From Porites lobata (Eukaryota; Cnidaria; Anthozoa; Scleractinia; Poritidae), in the NCBI GenBank assembly GCA_942486035.1, contig CALNXK010000172.1, forward strand, positions 62,001 to 126,000: a DNA stretch of 64,000 nt, in the 5' to 3' direction. Below, in pieces: positions 36,085 to 46,225 of this stretch (the first letter of the stretch is position 1; every line of letters begins with the position of its first letter). The notes beneath the pieces were generated by a model. The model did no database searches. It saw only the letters and a program-made list of their open reading frames with translations, and had not been told where the DNA came from. Both the position numbers and the translations under genes were made by a program.

Positions 36085-36390
36085 AATTAATTAATTTCCG
36101 GCGCTGATCCCGTTCCTTCTTCATATGTTCTACGTCCATCATTTTTTCTCTGTGTGCCCTTTCAACAGCGTTTTTGTATCCCGCCTTATCACCAGTTTCC
36201 CTTAACTTTTCGGCTGCCCCTTCGAGTCCTTTGATAAATGCTAATCCCACAACGCCTGTCACACCCTCGAAGACCCCAGTGATTGAATCTGCTACCGAAC
36301 GCAAAGTACTCTGTTGTATTTCCTGCATTTGTATTATACTGTCATGTACTTCCTGTGCTTTTTCTTCTCTGGCTTGAGCCTGCTTCTACA
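36085..36390 (-). pseudogene. Broken fragment related to the 459-aa coiled-coil gene
   Basis: On the minus strand the open part runs from just after an in-frame TAG near 36388 to a stop near 36086. It contains STLRSVADSITGVFEGVTG, GAAEKLRETGDKAGYKNAV and HREKMMDVEHMKKERDQRRK. These line up with KQDSLLSAVGSIFNGMISA, EAIEKIGDKSGYKETM and NQEKMKHLDELQKEREIRQK of the 459-aa protein. So it covers about 80 residues around the hydrophobic segment only. It is cut on one side by the LINE and on the other by the start of DHRS4 copy 2. Confidence 0.7.
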
Positions 36391-36858
36391 GTTCTTTGTT
36401 GTATTTTCTAAAAGCACTACAAAACCTTTTTCCTGTTTTTGCATAGCCTGATAATAAACAGTCAAAGGGATGGGAAAATTCTCGACAGCTACAGTGTGTA
36501 TGCAAACCATTGACTTCGTGTTAGGTTTGCATAACTGTTTTGAATTCTCATAACATCCCCAACTTGTGTTTAATTATCAGGCTGTGCAAGGAAAGTAAAT
36601 TTTTATTCCTTAAATTTCATATTTTATGTAAATTATTTTCTTTCTAATGATGTTCATTATCATGCTCAATGAAAAACTAAAGAGAGCCCAACCACCTCCA
36701 CCTTATTTTTAGTACCAAACAATCGAAGTCCACATGTACAGCTGGGCTGCAAAGCGAAGCAAGGTCTTAACTTAGATAAAGTTGGATGCTACTGTTTGCC
36801 AACTACCTGATTTATAAACAAAGCAAAATTGCCACAATATTTTCAGAAATTTCAAAAG

Positions 36859-37254
36859 TATTCTATTCACATACATTCATATTCATGCTCAGTTCTAATA
36901 AGGTATGGGAAAAAAAGATTGATCAGCGGACTAAGCCAAGCTGGGACAGCTTGGCTTAGGAAGAGTTCAAGATACGACTCACGCGATTTTTGAGCGGGAC
37001 TGGGTGGGCCGTCCACCTCTTCGTGGCTCCGCTGAAAAACTGAGCAAGAATGGTTTATTTTCGCGCCAAACCAGAATTTATTATCGGTAATTACGTAATC
37101 GCACGTGAGACCGCTAGACTGGCCATGAAAGAACCCATTATTGAATTATTTTAACCTCGCATATCATTATGAGTGTTGTGAATAGTATTCTATTCACATA
37201 CATTCATATTCATGCTCAGTTCTAATAAGGTATGAGAAAAAAGATTGATCAGCG
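36859..37254 (-). repeat. Ngaro 3' terminal block: B2, spacer hairpin, A2, B1
   Basis: B2 (36859-36928) and B1 (37186-37254) share TATTCTATTCACATACATTC through GATTGATCAGCG. A2 is 37017-37185. Between B2 and A2 is a perfect hairpin, TAAGCCAAGCTG-GGA-CAGCTTGGCTTA (36933-36959). These repeats template regeneration of a full circular intermediate in this retrotransposon class. Confidence 0.85.
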
Positions 37255-37514
37255 CCCAACAGCCCTCACTGTTCCTTAAATAGTCTTAGATAATTGCACT
37301 CCGACTCTCAAATCCTCTTACAACTTCCCAATCCTCAATCCTCCAACCTCTCTCATAACTTTAATCCCCAAGTACAGTAAGACAGAGCTATACGTTTACA
37401 ATTATAATCAAACTAAACTGGTATGAGTTTCCATAACAACATCTCTTCATTAAAGAAATGATAGTACAAAGGTTATAATCCATTCCAAAAACACCCTAGC
37501 CAAACAAAGTATCC

Positions 37515-38855
37515 TCATTCCTCTGGGCGTTTCCTCTGCTCAGCAGCTGGAAAAGCACACACAAAACGTTTCAGCTGATTCACATCCTGCCATGGAGCCA
37601 CCACATTCTCAGCAGAAGGCGTAGCAAGTCGTCCCGACGGGCCATCATGTTTCAGAACCTTGGCCAGCTGAAGGTAATATAAGGCGGTATGCCTCCTAGC
37701 CCAACCCACGTGTTCCATAATCTCAGACAGATCCGCTCCTGTGAGGACCAACGTTATCGCACAACCCGAACGAAAGCCATGCAATGTCTCACCATCATCA
37801 GCTTTCATCTGCTTCAGATACACTTTAAGACGCGCATCTGCTGCTGAAGAACTAAATGGAGAATCTTGGACACCATTATTAGAAGTTGTCGGACGAAACA
37901 AATATCCCTTTGTTAAATCAACGCCTAACTCACTTGCCACTTCGACATATTGCTCAACGCCCTTCACAGAACAGATGACCGACTGGGGATTTCTGCGAAC
38001 ACCAAAGACATTACTGTCACCATCCCGCAAAGTCTTACCCCAGATATGATTAAATAAGAACCCATCATCATTTGGAAAACGAAGGATCTCCGGAACTTTT
38101 ACCTGACCAAGATCTCCTGGGCGGTCCCCACTAAAGAACGCCAACTTAAAATAAGCTTGGTCACGTGCGATAATGAAACGGTCAAGTTTCGACTTTGATC
38201 TCGCTAGCTCGCCTTCAAGATACTTCGATAACTGAGTCAATTTGTCCACAAAGAATGGCGTGGCTTGTTTTGGAGTGACACGGGCCTGTAACTGCTCCGC
38301 TGTGACAAGACGAAGGTAATCTTTAACCAATTTATCAGAGGCTGGGTTACCAAGACCTAGCCGCTTGTCCCACTCTCCGTCCCGACCAATGGAATGGAAA
38401 ATCGATCTTAACTTTCCTATGTAAGAGTCCACAGTCTTGTACGACAATCTCAAGGGGCAGCCACATGACTGTTTACCACGCTGACCCAAAAATTCACACG
38501 TATTGAGGTGTACCTGTGTTTTGCCACGCTTGTCTTTAAAGATCAGGAAGCGACACAAGTCCCTAGGCGTCACTGTCGCGAGAGTAACAAAACCCGGCAG
38601 AGCACCAAGAAAAGCCTCAAGTTCCCTCTGAAGAGAATCCTTCTGCTTATTATAACTGGTTGCCTGATCGTAGTGAAGTAACTGCTGCAACCGCACTTCA
38701 ATTCCATCAAGGTCAACGATAACATCAGAGTGTTCCTTGACAAGCGTTGTCATAACCTTTCGCTTGTAGCCACAACGTTGACAAAAACGGAAGTCAAAAT
38801 CGTTAGCGTGTCCACAGGTTGGGCATTTAACCGACTGGGCAAACAGCTTTGCCAT
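37515..38855 (-). CDS. Tyrosine recombinase of the Ngaro-like element (446 aa)
   Basis: The N-terminus has a zinc-ribbon pattern CPTCGHAN...FCQRCGYKRK (Cys 11, 14, 25, 28). A second Cys cluster is CEFLGQRGKQSCGCP. A core-binding-like domain follows (GKLRSIFHSIGR, GNPASDKLVKDYL). The catalytic domain shows the first Arg in FFSGDRPGDLG, then LHGFRSGCAI with HxxR, and finally HVGWARRHTALYYLQ with the His/Trp and the Tyr nucleophile. The frame is intact with ATG at 38855 and stop at 37515. The enzyme integrates the circular DNA copy without target duplication. It sits 91 bp after the RT stop. Confidence 0.88.
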   Translation of the reverse strand: MAKLFAQSVKCPTCGHANDFDFRFCQRCGYKRKVMTTLVKEHSDVIVDLDGIEVRLQQLLHYDQATSYNKQKDSLQRELEAFLGALPGFVTLATVTPRDLCRFLIFKDKRGKTQVHLNTCEFLGQRGKQSCGCPLRLSYKTVDSYIGKLRSIFHSIGRDGEWDKRLGLGNPASDKLVKDYLRLVTAEQLQARVTPKQATPFFVDKLTQLSKYLEGELARSKSKLDRFIIARDQAYFKLAFFSGDRPGDLGQVKVPEILRFPNDDGFLFNHIWGKTLRDGDSNVFGVRRNPQSVICSVKGVEQYVEVASELGVDLTKGYLFRPTTSNNGVQDSPFSSSAADARLKVYLKQMKADDGETLHGFRSGCAITLVLTGADLSEIMEHVGWARRHTALYYLQLAKVLKHDGPSGRLATPSAENVVAPWQDVNQLKRFVCAFPAAEQRKRPEE

Positions 38856-38946
38856 GACTGGAAGCTCCTACAAACCAGAAAAGAAGAACCCTATCATACA
38901 CCACAAACCAGTAGCACAACAGATCAAAATGTATGCCAAGACACAC

Positions 38947-41193
38947 CTAAAAGCACACTGCAAAAACCCAGAGATCTCCAGGAATGCCCTTGTGAGGCAG
39001 CCACCCCTTTTTGGACGGGACCAAGAGAGCGTTGCCATCGCCACGAACAGCCAGACATCTACTCTTTACAGCTTTATTCATAAGGAGAGGCCACCAGTAC
39101 TTCTTGGGAAACACGTCCAGCACCACTACTGTGCACGACTGTTTAAAACTCTGCAGACATTTTAAGACAGGTCCCGTTAAAGCCATGGGAGGAAAAACAT
39201 ACGGTCTGGCCATAAGCGCTCCGAGGGAAGCAAGGTCCTGTGTGAAGAGATTTACACCAGACGATCCGGGAGAGGGAATCGGCGTAAAATGAGGGAGAGA
39301 ATACCCGTGCGCATCCGTCATACTATTCGAATCCAAGGCCATAAGGTCGCAAGTATGGCCTTCCCTACCACCAAACTCCTTCTGAACAATCTGCCACAAG
39401 CCATCCGACAATTTACTATCTGAGTGGGACAGGCGCCTTGATGGAGCATCAGCAGGAATCTGACCAGTCGGAATGTAAGACATGTGCAGAGATAAGCTAA
39501 GCTTCGACGTTGTGAAGAAAAGCCGTTTCAATGCCATATTAAGCTCCAAGCTTCTACCACGCTGGTTGTTCCAAGCCTCGACAACGGCCTTATTGTCAAC
39601 AAAAGCATCAACTCTAGCATTGAACAGTTTGTCTTTAAAAGCCATTAACGCCATGTCGACCGCAGTAGCTTCCTTCGCGCCGATACCCCATTTGCACTGC
39701 TCTTCCGTCCAATAATCTGATATTTCCTCACGATGAGGGGCTAACAAAATAGCACCCCAGCCTGATGCGGAAGCATCAGTTGCAACGGACACACGAATGT
39801 GACGCTCATCCCGCCATGTTACCGGATCATCCCAACCTTCCAAAAACAGCCAATGGGAGATATCCTCACGCAGATCCCCCCTGATGGGTATTAGCCTGTG
39901 GGGAGTACGTTGGCCACCGACAATAGCTGCATTCATCTGCTTCGTAAACAACTGGGCTGCAGGTACTGCTAGACTAAAAGAGACACATTTCCCAACCAGG
40001 CGTTGCAAGGTTTTCACCGTAACCTTAGAGGCATGGAGTATTTCACGGACAAGTTGCAAGAATTTCTCCTTCTTTTCCGGCTTTAAGCAGAACACCTCCC
40101 TAGAAGAATCCACTAAAAAACCAAGGTAGGGAACCACTTTACTTGGGAACAATATTGACTTTTGCAAACCAAGGAAATAGCCCAAGCTGACAAGATGGTA
40201 AGCAACAAGAAATATAGCCGACCTAGCCGCCGCAAGATGACGATCATCAACAGTGTTAATAGTAGCGTATTCCCCCTTATCGAGTGCCACCTGGAGTTCG
40301 CCATTGTGTCGATCATCGATGTAGAGCAAACAACGGATTCCTGTAGCTCTAAGGAAATTACTAGCCAACAGGCCAGTAGTATGATATACAAACGGGGAGA
40401 TCTTCCACCCAAAAGGAAGGGTATTATACGTGAAATACCACCCTCCCCATTGGATCCCAAAATACGTGCGGCTGTCTTCAGAAAGAAGAATATGGTCATA
40501 GCCAGACTTATCGTCTAGGACCGTTTGGTAGGTATCCTTGCCCACGTAACGCGGTAAATCTATCAGCCTGTCTAAAGAGAAAGGCATATCACGCATCCAT
40601 AAATTAAGCAAGCGCGCATCGTGACATAACCTTGGCTTTGTTGGCTCAACTGTAAGGGGAAGAACAATAAATGGAGGGTCAACCACACCCACTCTCCCCA
40701 ACAGCGAAATAGCTCCAGATCTCAAGCGCGCAACTAACGTTTCCTCCACAAATGACACAAAGGGCTTGCAAGAGACATTGTTCTTAAACACCTTCATCGG
40801 AGGCTCGTCTGAATCGAACAATTCTCCTTTAAAACTTCCTTTAAAATGCTTGAAAAACGGCTTAATCGAGACCTTGTACCTTATCCACCCAAGAATCTGT
40901 GCTTGTTGGGGTGACGAGCTATCTCGCGCAATGTACTGCCAATACTCGAAATGGTTATGCAATTCTCCAGCTCGAAAACAATGTGGGTCAGGGAACAATA
41001 ACTCCGAAATATCATCAATTAACTCTCCCCTCTGTATTCTCTGTAATCTAACACGGTCACAGGCTGTCACTTCTCCACTGACCTCGACGGGGTTACCGAA
41101 ACAATCGGCCCAAGACATTGGAAGCTCAATTTCTTTGCCTTGTAACTCCTGAAGTCGAAGATCAAAGGAGTCAGATTTTTCCCAACACCACAT
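38947..41193 (-). CDS. Reverse transcriptase/RNase H of the Ngaro-like element (748 aa)
   Basis: The frame is intact. RT motifs in order: KPRLCHDARLLN, LDDKSGYDHILL (catalytic Asp region), LPFGWKISPFVY, and the active-site box LLYIDD at about residue 291, followed by LGYFLGLQKS and VPYLGFLVD. RNase H follows from about residue 470: VATDASASGWGAIL, the Glu in GAKEATAVDMAL, DAFVDNKAVVEAW, and IPADAPSRRLS. No protease or DDE integrase was found, as expected when a tyrosine recombinase performs integration. The upstream region 41194-41400 is open in another frame and its role is unclear. Confidence 0.9.
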   Translation of the reverse strand: MWCWEKSDSFDLRLQELQGKEIELPMSWADCFGNPVEVSGEVTACDRVRLQRIQRGELIDDISELLFPDPHCFRAGELHNHFEYWQYIARDSSSPQQAQILGWIRYKVSIKPFFKHFKGSFKGELFDSDEPPMKVFKNNVSCKPFVSFVEETLVARLRSGAISLLGRVGVVDPPFIVLPLTVEPTKPRLCHDARLLNLWMRDMPFSLDRLIDLPRYVGKDTYQTVLDDKSGYDHILLSEDSRTYFGIQWGGWYFTYNTLPFGWKISPFVYHTTGLLASNFLRATGIRCLLYIDDRHNGELQVALDKGEYATINTVDDRHLAAARSAIFLVAYHLVSLGYFLGLQKSILFPSKVVPYLGFLVDSSREVFCLKPEKKEKFLQLVREILHASKVTVKTLQRLVGKCVSFSLAVPAAQLFTKQMNAAIVGGQRTPHRLIPIRGDLREDISHWLFLEGWDDPVTWRDERHIRVSVATDASASGWGAILLAPHREEISDYWTEEQCKWGIGAKEATAVDMALMAFKDKLFNARVDAFVDNKAVVEAWNNQRGRSLELNMALKRLFFTTSKLSLSLHMSYIPTGQIPADAPSRRLSHSDSKLSDGLWQIVQKEFGGREGHTCDLMALDSNSMTDAHGYSLPHFTPIPSPGSSGVNLFTQDLASLGALMARPYVFPPMALTGPVLKCLQSFKQSCTVVVLDVFPKKYWWPLLMNKAVKSRCLAVRGDGNALLVPSKKGWLPHKGIPGDLWVFAVCF

Positions 41194-41529
41194 GTTTCCC
41201 TAGGAAAAAGGGGTAGTGAAGACACCTTTAAACACTGAATCGCCGAAAAATCTAAGACCATATTAAAATCATCCCCGTCAAAGTCAGCAGAGAAATAACA
41301 GCTAAGACCAGCGAGGCTGGAAGGCCCTTGTCTCAAGGATACCTCTTTTTCAAAGTCGTTATAACTATGTTGACAAAATAGACAGAGTAAAATATGCACT
41401 AGATTGATTCAATACACACAAAAGTTTGTTTATTATCGCAAAGAATTAAGCAATATTACAACACACGACCTTGTCCAGGCGGCCTTCAACCTATAACACC
41501 GGTGCGAACTAACGAGATCTAAACACAAG

Positions 41530-42084
41530 CTACTTGTCTGATTTGGGATCCGTTTTCCTCTGCTTGGACTTCAAATCAGGACAATCAGCTTTGATATGAC
41601 CTCGCCTATGACAAAAATAACATCGCAAAGAAAAAAGACGAGACGGACGTGCCACACCAGCACCCCTGTTGTCGTTCGCTTGAGGCTTCTTGCGATTTGA
41701 CTTCTTTTCTACTTTAGAAACGATATCCAGGACCCTCTCGTGGTCCTTGTCTCCTAATAGGCGCATAACAAGGTCCTTGAAGTGGTCCTTCGACAACTCC
41801 ACCTTTTCCCTCGCCGACTGATGAACGAGCCGATAGTAGTTCTTCCTGTCATGATTACGGTCAGCGGCCTTGTTATGCAGAGTCTCCAACATCTCAAGCA
41901 CCTCATACTTGTTAAACTCTGTCAACGGGCGGGAAGCATAAGCCAAGATCTGTTCCACGAGCTTCTCAGGCGACGCGTTGGTTACTGCCTCCACTGACTG
42001 CTTTAACTGTCTCACCTCCTCACGCAATCTCTGCAAAGGAACAAAGAGACTCTTAATCACCGCCCACCTCAATGTGCGAAGCAC
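41530..42084 (-). CDS. Gag-like protein with CCHC zinc knuckle (184 aa)
   Basis: The C-terminus contains a CX2CX4HX4C knuckle, CYFCHRRGHIKADC, in a basic context (KSNRKKPQ before, KSKQRKTDPKSDK after). The middle is helical (FNKYEVLEMLETLHNKAAD, VHQSAREKVEL). This is the usual nucleic-acid-binding structural protein of the retroelement. Its start is uncertain, since an upstream frame (42951-43217) could join it by splicing. Confidence 0.75.
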   Translation of the reverse strand: MLRTLRWAVIKSLFVPLQRLREEVRQLKQSVEAVTNASPEKLVEQILAYASRPLTEFNKYEVLEMLETLHNKAADRNHDRKNYYRLVHQSAREKVELSKDHFKDLVMRLLGDKDHERVLDIVSKVEKKSNRKKPQANDNRGAGVARPSRLFSLRCYFCHRRGHIKADCPDLKSKQRKTDPKSDK

Positions 42085-42239
42085 TTAGTGTTATGCATAA
42101 AAAACCTCATTACAGGCCTCGTGAAAAAACAAAAACATCACGTAACTTCTCGCGTTACCATGTATAAACATCCTTCGGCAGGCACAGCCAAAGGAGAAAA
42201 TACAAGTAAGACGACCTAGCAACGTTCAACAATTAACGA

Positions 42240-42810
42240 TGACCCATTATCATAACTCATAACAAACATCCAAAGGCCACATCAGCCGAAGGAAAAGACA
42301 AAACACAAATGACACCTCGCTGTCACCATTCGTAACCATCCCACGACCGCAAAAAGGCTGAAGGAAATACAAATAAGCGAATTCACGGCGTCTCTCTAGC
42401 CAAAAGCTAGATGTCACCGCCGAACAAAACGGCCACGTCGCTTGTACAATAAGCGAGTCCACAGCGTTCCTCTAGCTAAAAGCTAAACGCCCAACGCTGG
42501 TCCGTCAACCAACCACCGCCGAACAAATCGGCCACCTCGCCTGTACGGTTTGTAACCATCCAACGACCACAAAGGCCGAAGAAAATACAAACAAGCGAGT
42601 CCACGGCGTTCCTCTAGCCAAGAGCCAGACGCCGACCGCTAATCCGTCAACTAGCCACCGCCGAACAAATCGGCCACCTCGCTCGTACGGTTTCGTAATC
42701 ATCCAACGACCACAAAGGCCGAAAGAAATACAAAATAAGCGAATCCACGGCGTTCCTCCAGCCACAAGCCAGACGCCGAACGCTAGTTCGTTAACTAGCC
42801 ACGCGGAATA
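42240..42810. repeat. Tandem repeats of about 142 bp in the Ngaro leader
   Basis: The block CCACCGCCGAACAAATCGGC recurs near 42513 and 42655, 142 bp apart, with a shortened unit near 42413 and a last partial unit near 42797. Each unit also holds CATCCAACGACCACAAAGGC and CACGGCGTTCCTC. The repeats separate the two gag-like open frames and may be a promoter, packaging or intron region. Confidence 0.7.
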
Positions 42811-42950
42811 GCCCGACAATCTTCCGAAAAGATTTCGATAACAGGCCGCGATCGGGCCAAAGCTCTCCGTTATTCTCTCCACCATGCTGTGTGAAGAACC
42901 TGAAAGATACGACAGACAAGAGAAATATGCCACGAAAGAATTCATAACAA

Positions 42951-43217
42951 CTAAAAGAGAACTACCTCCAGTTCCTGAGGCTGAGCGACATTAACATTCT
43001 GGTTGCCATCCGGTGGATTCAAAACCGGCAGATTCACAACTAGCGGGTTCACGACCGGTGGATTCACGACTGGCTCTACAGGATCGACAAGTAACTGAAC
43101 GTTCGGCTCCGGAGGTTGACCCTCAGCCATCAGGAAATCGTCAAGAAAATCGCGTGGGTCGTATCTTCCATAAGAAAAGAGACCAGCTCTTCGCGGCTCC
43201 GCTGAAAAACTGAGCAA
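42951..43217 (-). CDS. Possible first exon or N-terminal Gag segment of the Ngaro-like element (88 aa)
   Basis: The frame starts inside repeat A1 (SFSAEPRRAGLF) and has an acidic patch YDPRDFLDDFLMAEG followed by a Pro/Val/Asn-rich low-complexity run of VNPPVV-like repeats. No domain is recognised. Its position directly after the 5' repeat suggests an N-terminal part of Gag, separated from the knuckle part by the tandem-repeat region. Confidence 0.45.
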   Translation of the reverse strand: MLSFSAEPRRAGLFSYGRYDPRDFLDDFLMAEGQPPEPNVQLLVDPVEPVVNPPVVNPLVVNLPVLNPPDGNQNVNVAQPQELEVVLF

Positions 43218-43355
43218 GAATGGTTTATTTTCGCGCCAAACCAGAATTTATTATCGGTAATTACGTAATCGCACGTGAGACCGCTAGACTAGCCATGAAA
43301 GAACCCATTATTGAATTATTTTAACCTCGCATATCATTGTGAGTGTTATGAATAG
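43187..43355 (-). repeat. Ngaro 5' repeat A1
   Basis: 169 bp, same orientation as A2 (37017-37185), with four differences: CTCTTCG(C/T)GGCTCCGC, CTAGACT(A/G)GCC, TATCATT(G/A)TGAG and GTGTT(A/G)TGAATAG. The high similarity implies recent insertion. Confidence 0.85.
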
Positions 43356-45645
43356 CAAAACATTTTACTAGTTTACCAGGAGTGCTAGCTTTTTTTCTAA
43401 AGGTGATATTTGATACTTTGTACATGTAATTTTATTTTATTACTATGATAATATTAGTATTTGAATTTCCACTTCAGGATAGGATTTGGAATTGCTAAGC
43501 AGCTTGTTCGAGATGGTGCCAAAGTCATGATTAGCAGTCGGAAACAAGACAGGGTTTCTAGTGCTGTTTCAGAGTTGGAAAATGAGGAGCGAGGTTGTGA
43601 AGTTAAAGGTGTGGTGTGCCACGTCGCAAAGCCTCAGCATCGTAAGAATCTCATTGAAGAGGTCAGTATGTTTCGCAAATCCACTAATGTCACAGTGAAA
43701 CTGCTTATTATAGTAGTGTCCCATGCAGCTGTTCTTTCATGGTCTGAAATTTGTTGTGGTCCAGTTATCAGAAATGAACAAATTTTAACAGTGATGACCA
43801 AATCACGGACTGGTTGCCTACATAATTCAAGCTGCAGTCTAGGGGCCAATACTCGTACATGTAACAGAACTTTATTTATTCCGGGTGCTTGAACATTCAA
43901 CTTGGCTGACTACAAGAATAAATAGTAATGGCGGTAATAGGCAGTGGCCGCTGACCAACACTGTCAACCTCTTTGAATACATGAACAGTTGTGAAAAGGC
44001 ACCATTAGGTTGTAGGTCGAGATTTAATTCTGCATGAGAAATGGTACAGTGTTAAAAACAGTCCAATTGGTTGAAAGATTCAGAAATAAAAGCTGGACAT
44101 TCAAAGGCTCGGGTCATTGCAAACAAGAAAACTCAGTCAGAGACAGAAGCTTTGGAACCACAACACAACTTAATACAGCTTCAAAAATTTAAGTCAAGGT
44201 GGTTAACAGCTGACCATGGCTTTTATCGTTAGGGACTAGATTTCTCTTTGGACGCCTAGATCTGAAAAGGTGGTTGCCCAGTGGTTGTCAAAAATTAATT
44301 TTGGACCCTGTCTTTTGTCTAAATGTGAGAAGATGATTGTCCTATGCCTAAGAAAAATTAATTTCGGGCACTGTCTTTTTCTCGTTATGCAAAGCATGAA
44401 GAGACAGGTATTGGCATGGGAGACTATATGGTAGACTTTTGTATGTTATGCTTTTGTTTCGCCACTTAAGAGCGGATGTCAGTAAATATAGACCAGAGGT
44501 CTACAAAAGTGAAAAATCGAAAATTCTCAAAAAAAATCACAAAGTAGCACTAGGTAAGCTATTAACATAAATGTAATTTTTACTTCGATCCGATAATTAT
44601 TTTCCACGTACGCGGGGGCCATTGGTTTCGCGGCTCTCGGACCGGGTTTTTTTTTCAGGCCCGAGATCATGTGTCGCAAAAAAATCGTTTTAAAATTCAA
44701 ATCCATTGTAATGTGGACAACAAATAACTTATTCAGAAGAGTACTTAATTGCACACATTCTAGATGGTGATTTACTCAGTTTGAAAGAAAGTGTAATATT
44801 TTGGAGATTTTTCATTATTTTCAATATTTTGAACGTTTTCGTTCAATGAAAAAATAGCAAATTTCAAAGCCCAAAATCGTCGACTGGTACCTCGATTTCA
44901 GTAACGAATCTTATACCACGTTAAAGAGCGTTATCTCTTCTTTCAAAATCTGTTTTCAAAACTACGGGCAACTTAAAAGAAAATGTTTGAGGCCAAAAAA
45001 TACAAGTGGTACTTTTCTGAAATTTGAGCTTTCCAGACGCGGCGGGCCGATGCTAAAAACTTGGAAAAATACAATAAGAAATCAGTTTGAGCAATAGTGG
45101 TTTCATGTTATCAGCTTTCAGAAACCAAGACGTGTTTATACAGCGATCTGATATAAATTTAATAATGCCGTTTGCTATCAAGAAAGGCAGATTTAAGCTG
45201 TCAACTCCTGCCAAGTGCACCAGTCACGTGAAGTTGTCAAAGGGAGGGCAAAGCACTAATATTAAAAAGTCTTAAAATTCAAAACGTTTTACGTCCATGA
45301 AATCAGATTTTAGCGTACCAAACAATGTTGTGAATGTCTGTTGTTCGTACCTTAGCATGGTGTTTCCATATATTGGAAATGTGAAGTATCCACACGGGAG
45401 AACATACCAAACAACAACGTTTCAAATCCAAGCGCCGAAAGATCGTAAACTGCAAAGATTGCGTTACATTTCACAGAACGACCGCTTAGCACTGTTGTCA
45501 CTCCTTTTATTCGCTGGAAGCTACGAGGAGTTTTCATTCCGTCATGAGTGATTCTTGATCAGCGTTTCCTTGAAAGTACGACCCCGGACAGGTGATAACT
45601 GAGGACGTTTCGTCAAGACTCCTGTTGTTCAGTTTCAGGCTTTAG

Positions 45646-46225
45646 CAGGTGCGTAGTCAGGATTTTTTCGGAGGTACGCCCAACTTTTTCTACATCTTCT
45701 TCCCCCCCCTCCCCCCCACCCCACCCCAAATCTAAACATTTTTTTAAGGTGCCTTTATTAAAGGTGGGGTTAACGGTTGTAAGCAAAAGCATTTTTGCTG
45801 TTTATGAAATGACACAACCGCTAATATTCTTTAATTCTGTCGGCTTGTTATGTTCATTGACGTCAACCGTTTATTATTAATTCAGCTATTAAAAATCAAG
45901 CTTGTAGTACCTCCGACTTTAGTTTACAAATGACTCTTTTTACCCCTTTTTGTCACATTATTTTTGACCGACAAAAGCACCACACATTGACTTAATTGTG
46001 TCCTACCTCGTCTACTCCGAAGACAGGTCGTGGAGAAAACAACTTCACGCTTTACATCATCAAGCTTGCTATATAAATAAATCATCCAAGATTCGGTTCT
46101 CCAATTAATGTCGTCGCTTCTCCGGAAACCGATTTTTTTTAGTTATGTTTATTTCATTCTATTTTTTTCCTCAACGTTTTCGGGTACGCACGTGCAAACC
46201 GTGCGTACAAGTAGCTACGCCCCTG
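45646..46225. mobile_element. Nested repeat with CAGG-GCGTAG termini
   Basis: CAGGTGCGTAGTCAGGATTT at the left and GTAGCTACGCCCCTG at the right are inverted, with subterminal GGTACGCCCAAC and GGGTACGCACGTGC. TTTAG flanks both sides. The CAGG termini recall hAT-type elements, but the expected 8-bp duplication was not seen, so the class is open. Confidence 0.5.

Larger units (their letters stand above)
36859..43355 (-). mobile_element. Ngaro/DIRS-type tyrosine-recombinase retrotransposon, apparently complete
   Basis: The coding order on the minus strand is gag-like (zinc knuckle), reverse transcriptase/RNase H, tyrosine recombinase. Flanks are split direct repeats: A1 43187-43355, then at the other end B1 37186-37254, A2 37017-37185 and B2 36859-36928. 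A1 and A2 (169 bp) differ at four positions and B1/B2 (about 70 bp) at about two. Copy 1 gives the empty site AAATTTCAAAAGT/AAAACATTTT at about 7497-7516, with no target duplication, as expected for recombinase insertion. A1-ORFs-B1-A2-B2 is the Ngaro layout. No methyltransferase domain was seen. Confidence 0.88.

Noticed and set aside
42240..42810. CRISPR-like array
   Set aside because: Units are contiguous 142-bp tandem repeats without unique spacers, inside a eukaryotic retroelement.
42505..42945. 146-codon minus-strand open frame in the Ngaro element
   Set aside because: It runs through the 142-bp tandem repeats, so the repeated amino-acid pattern is a by-product.
45087..45551. Two plus-strand frames in the 9.2-kb element
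   Set aside because: They lie in the inverted arm; the mirrored right arm does not keep the frames, and no motif was recognised.
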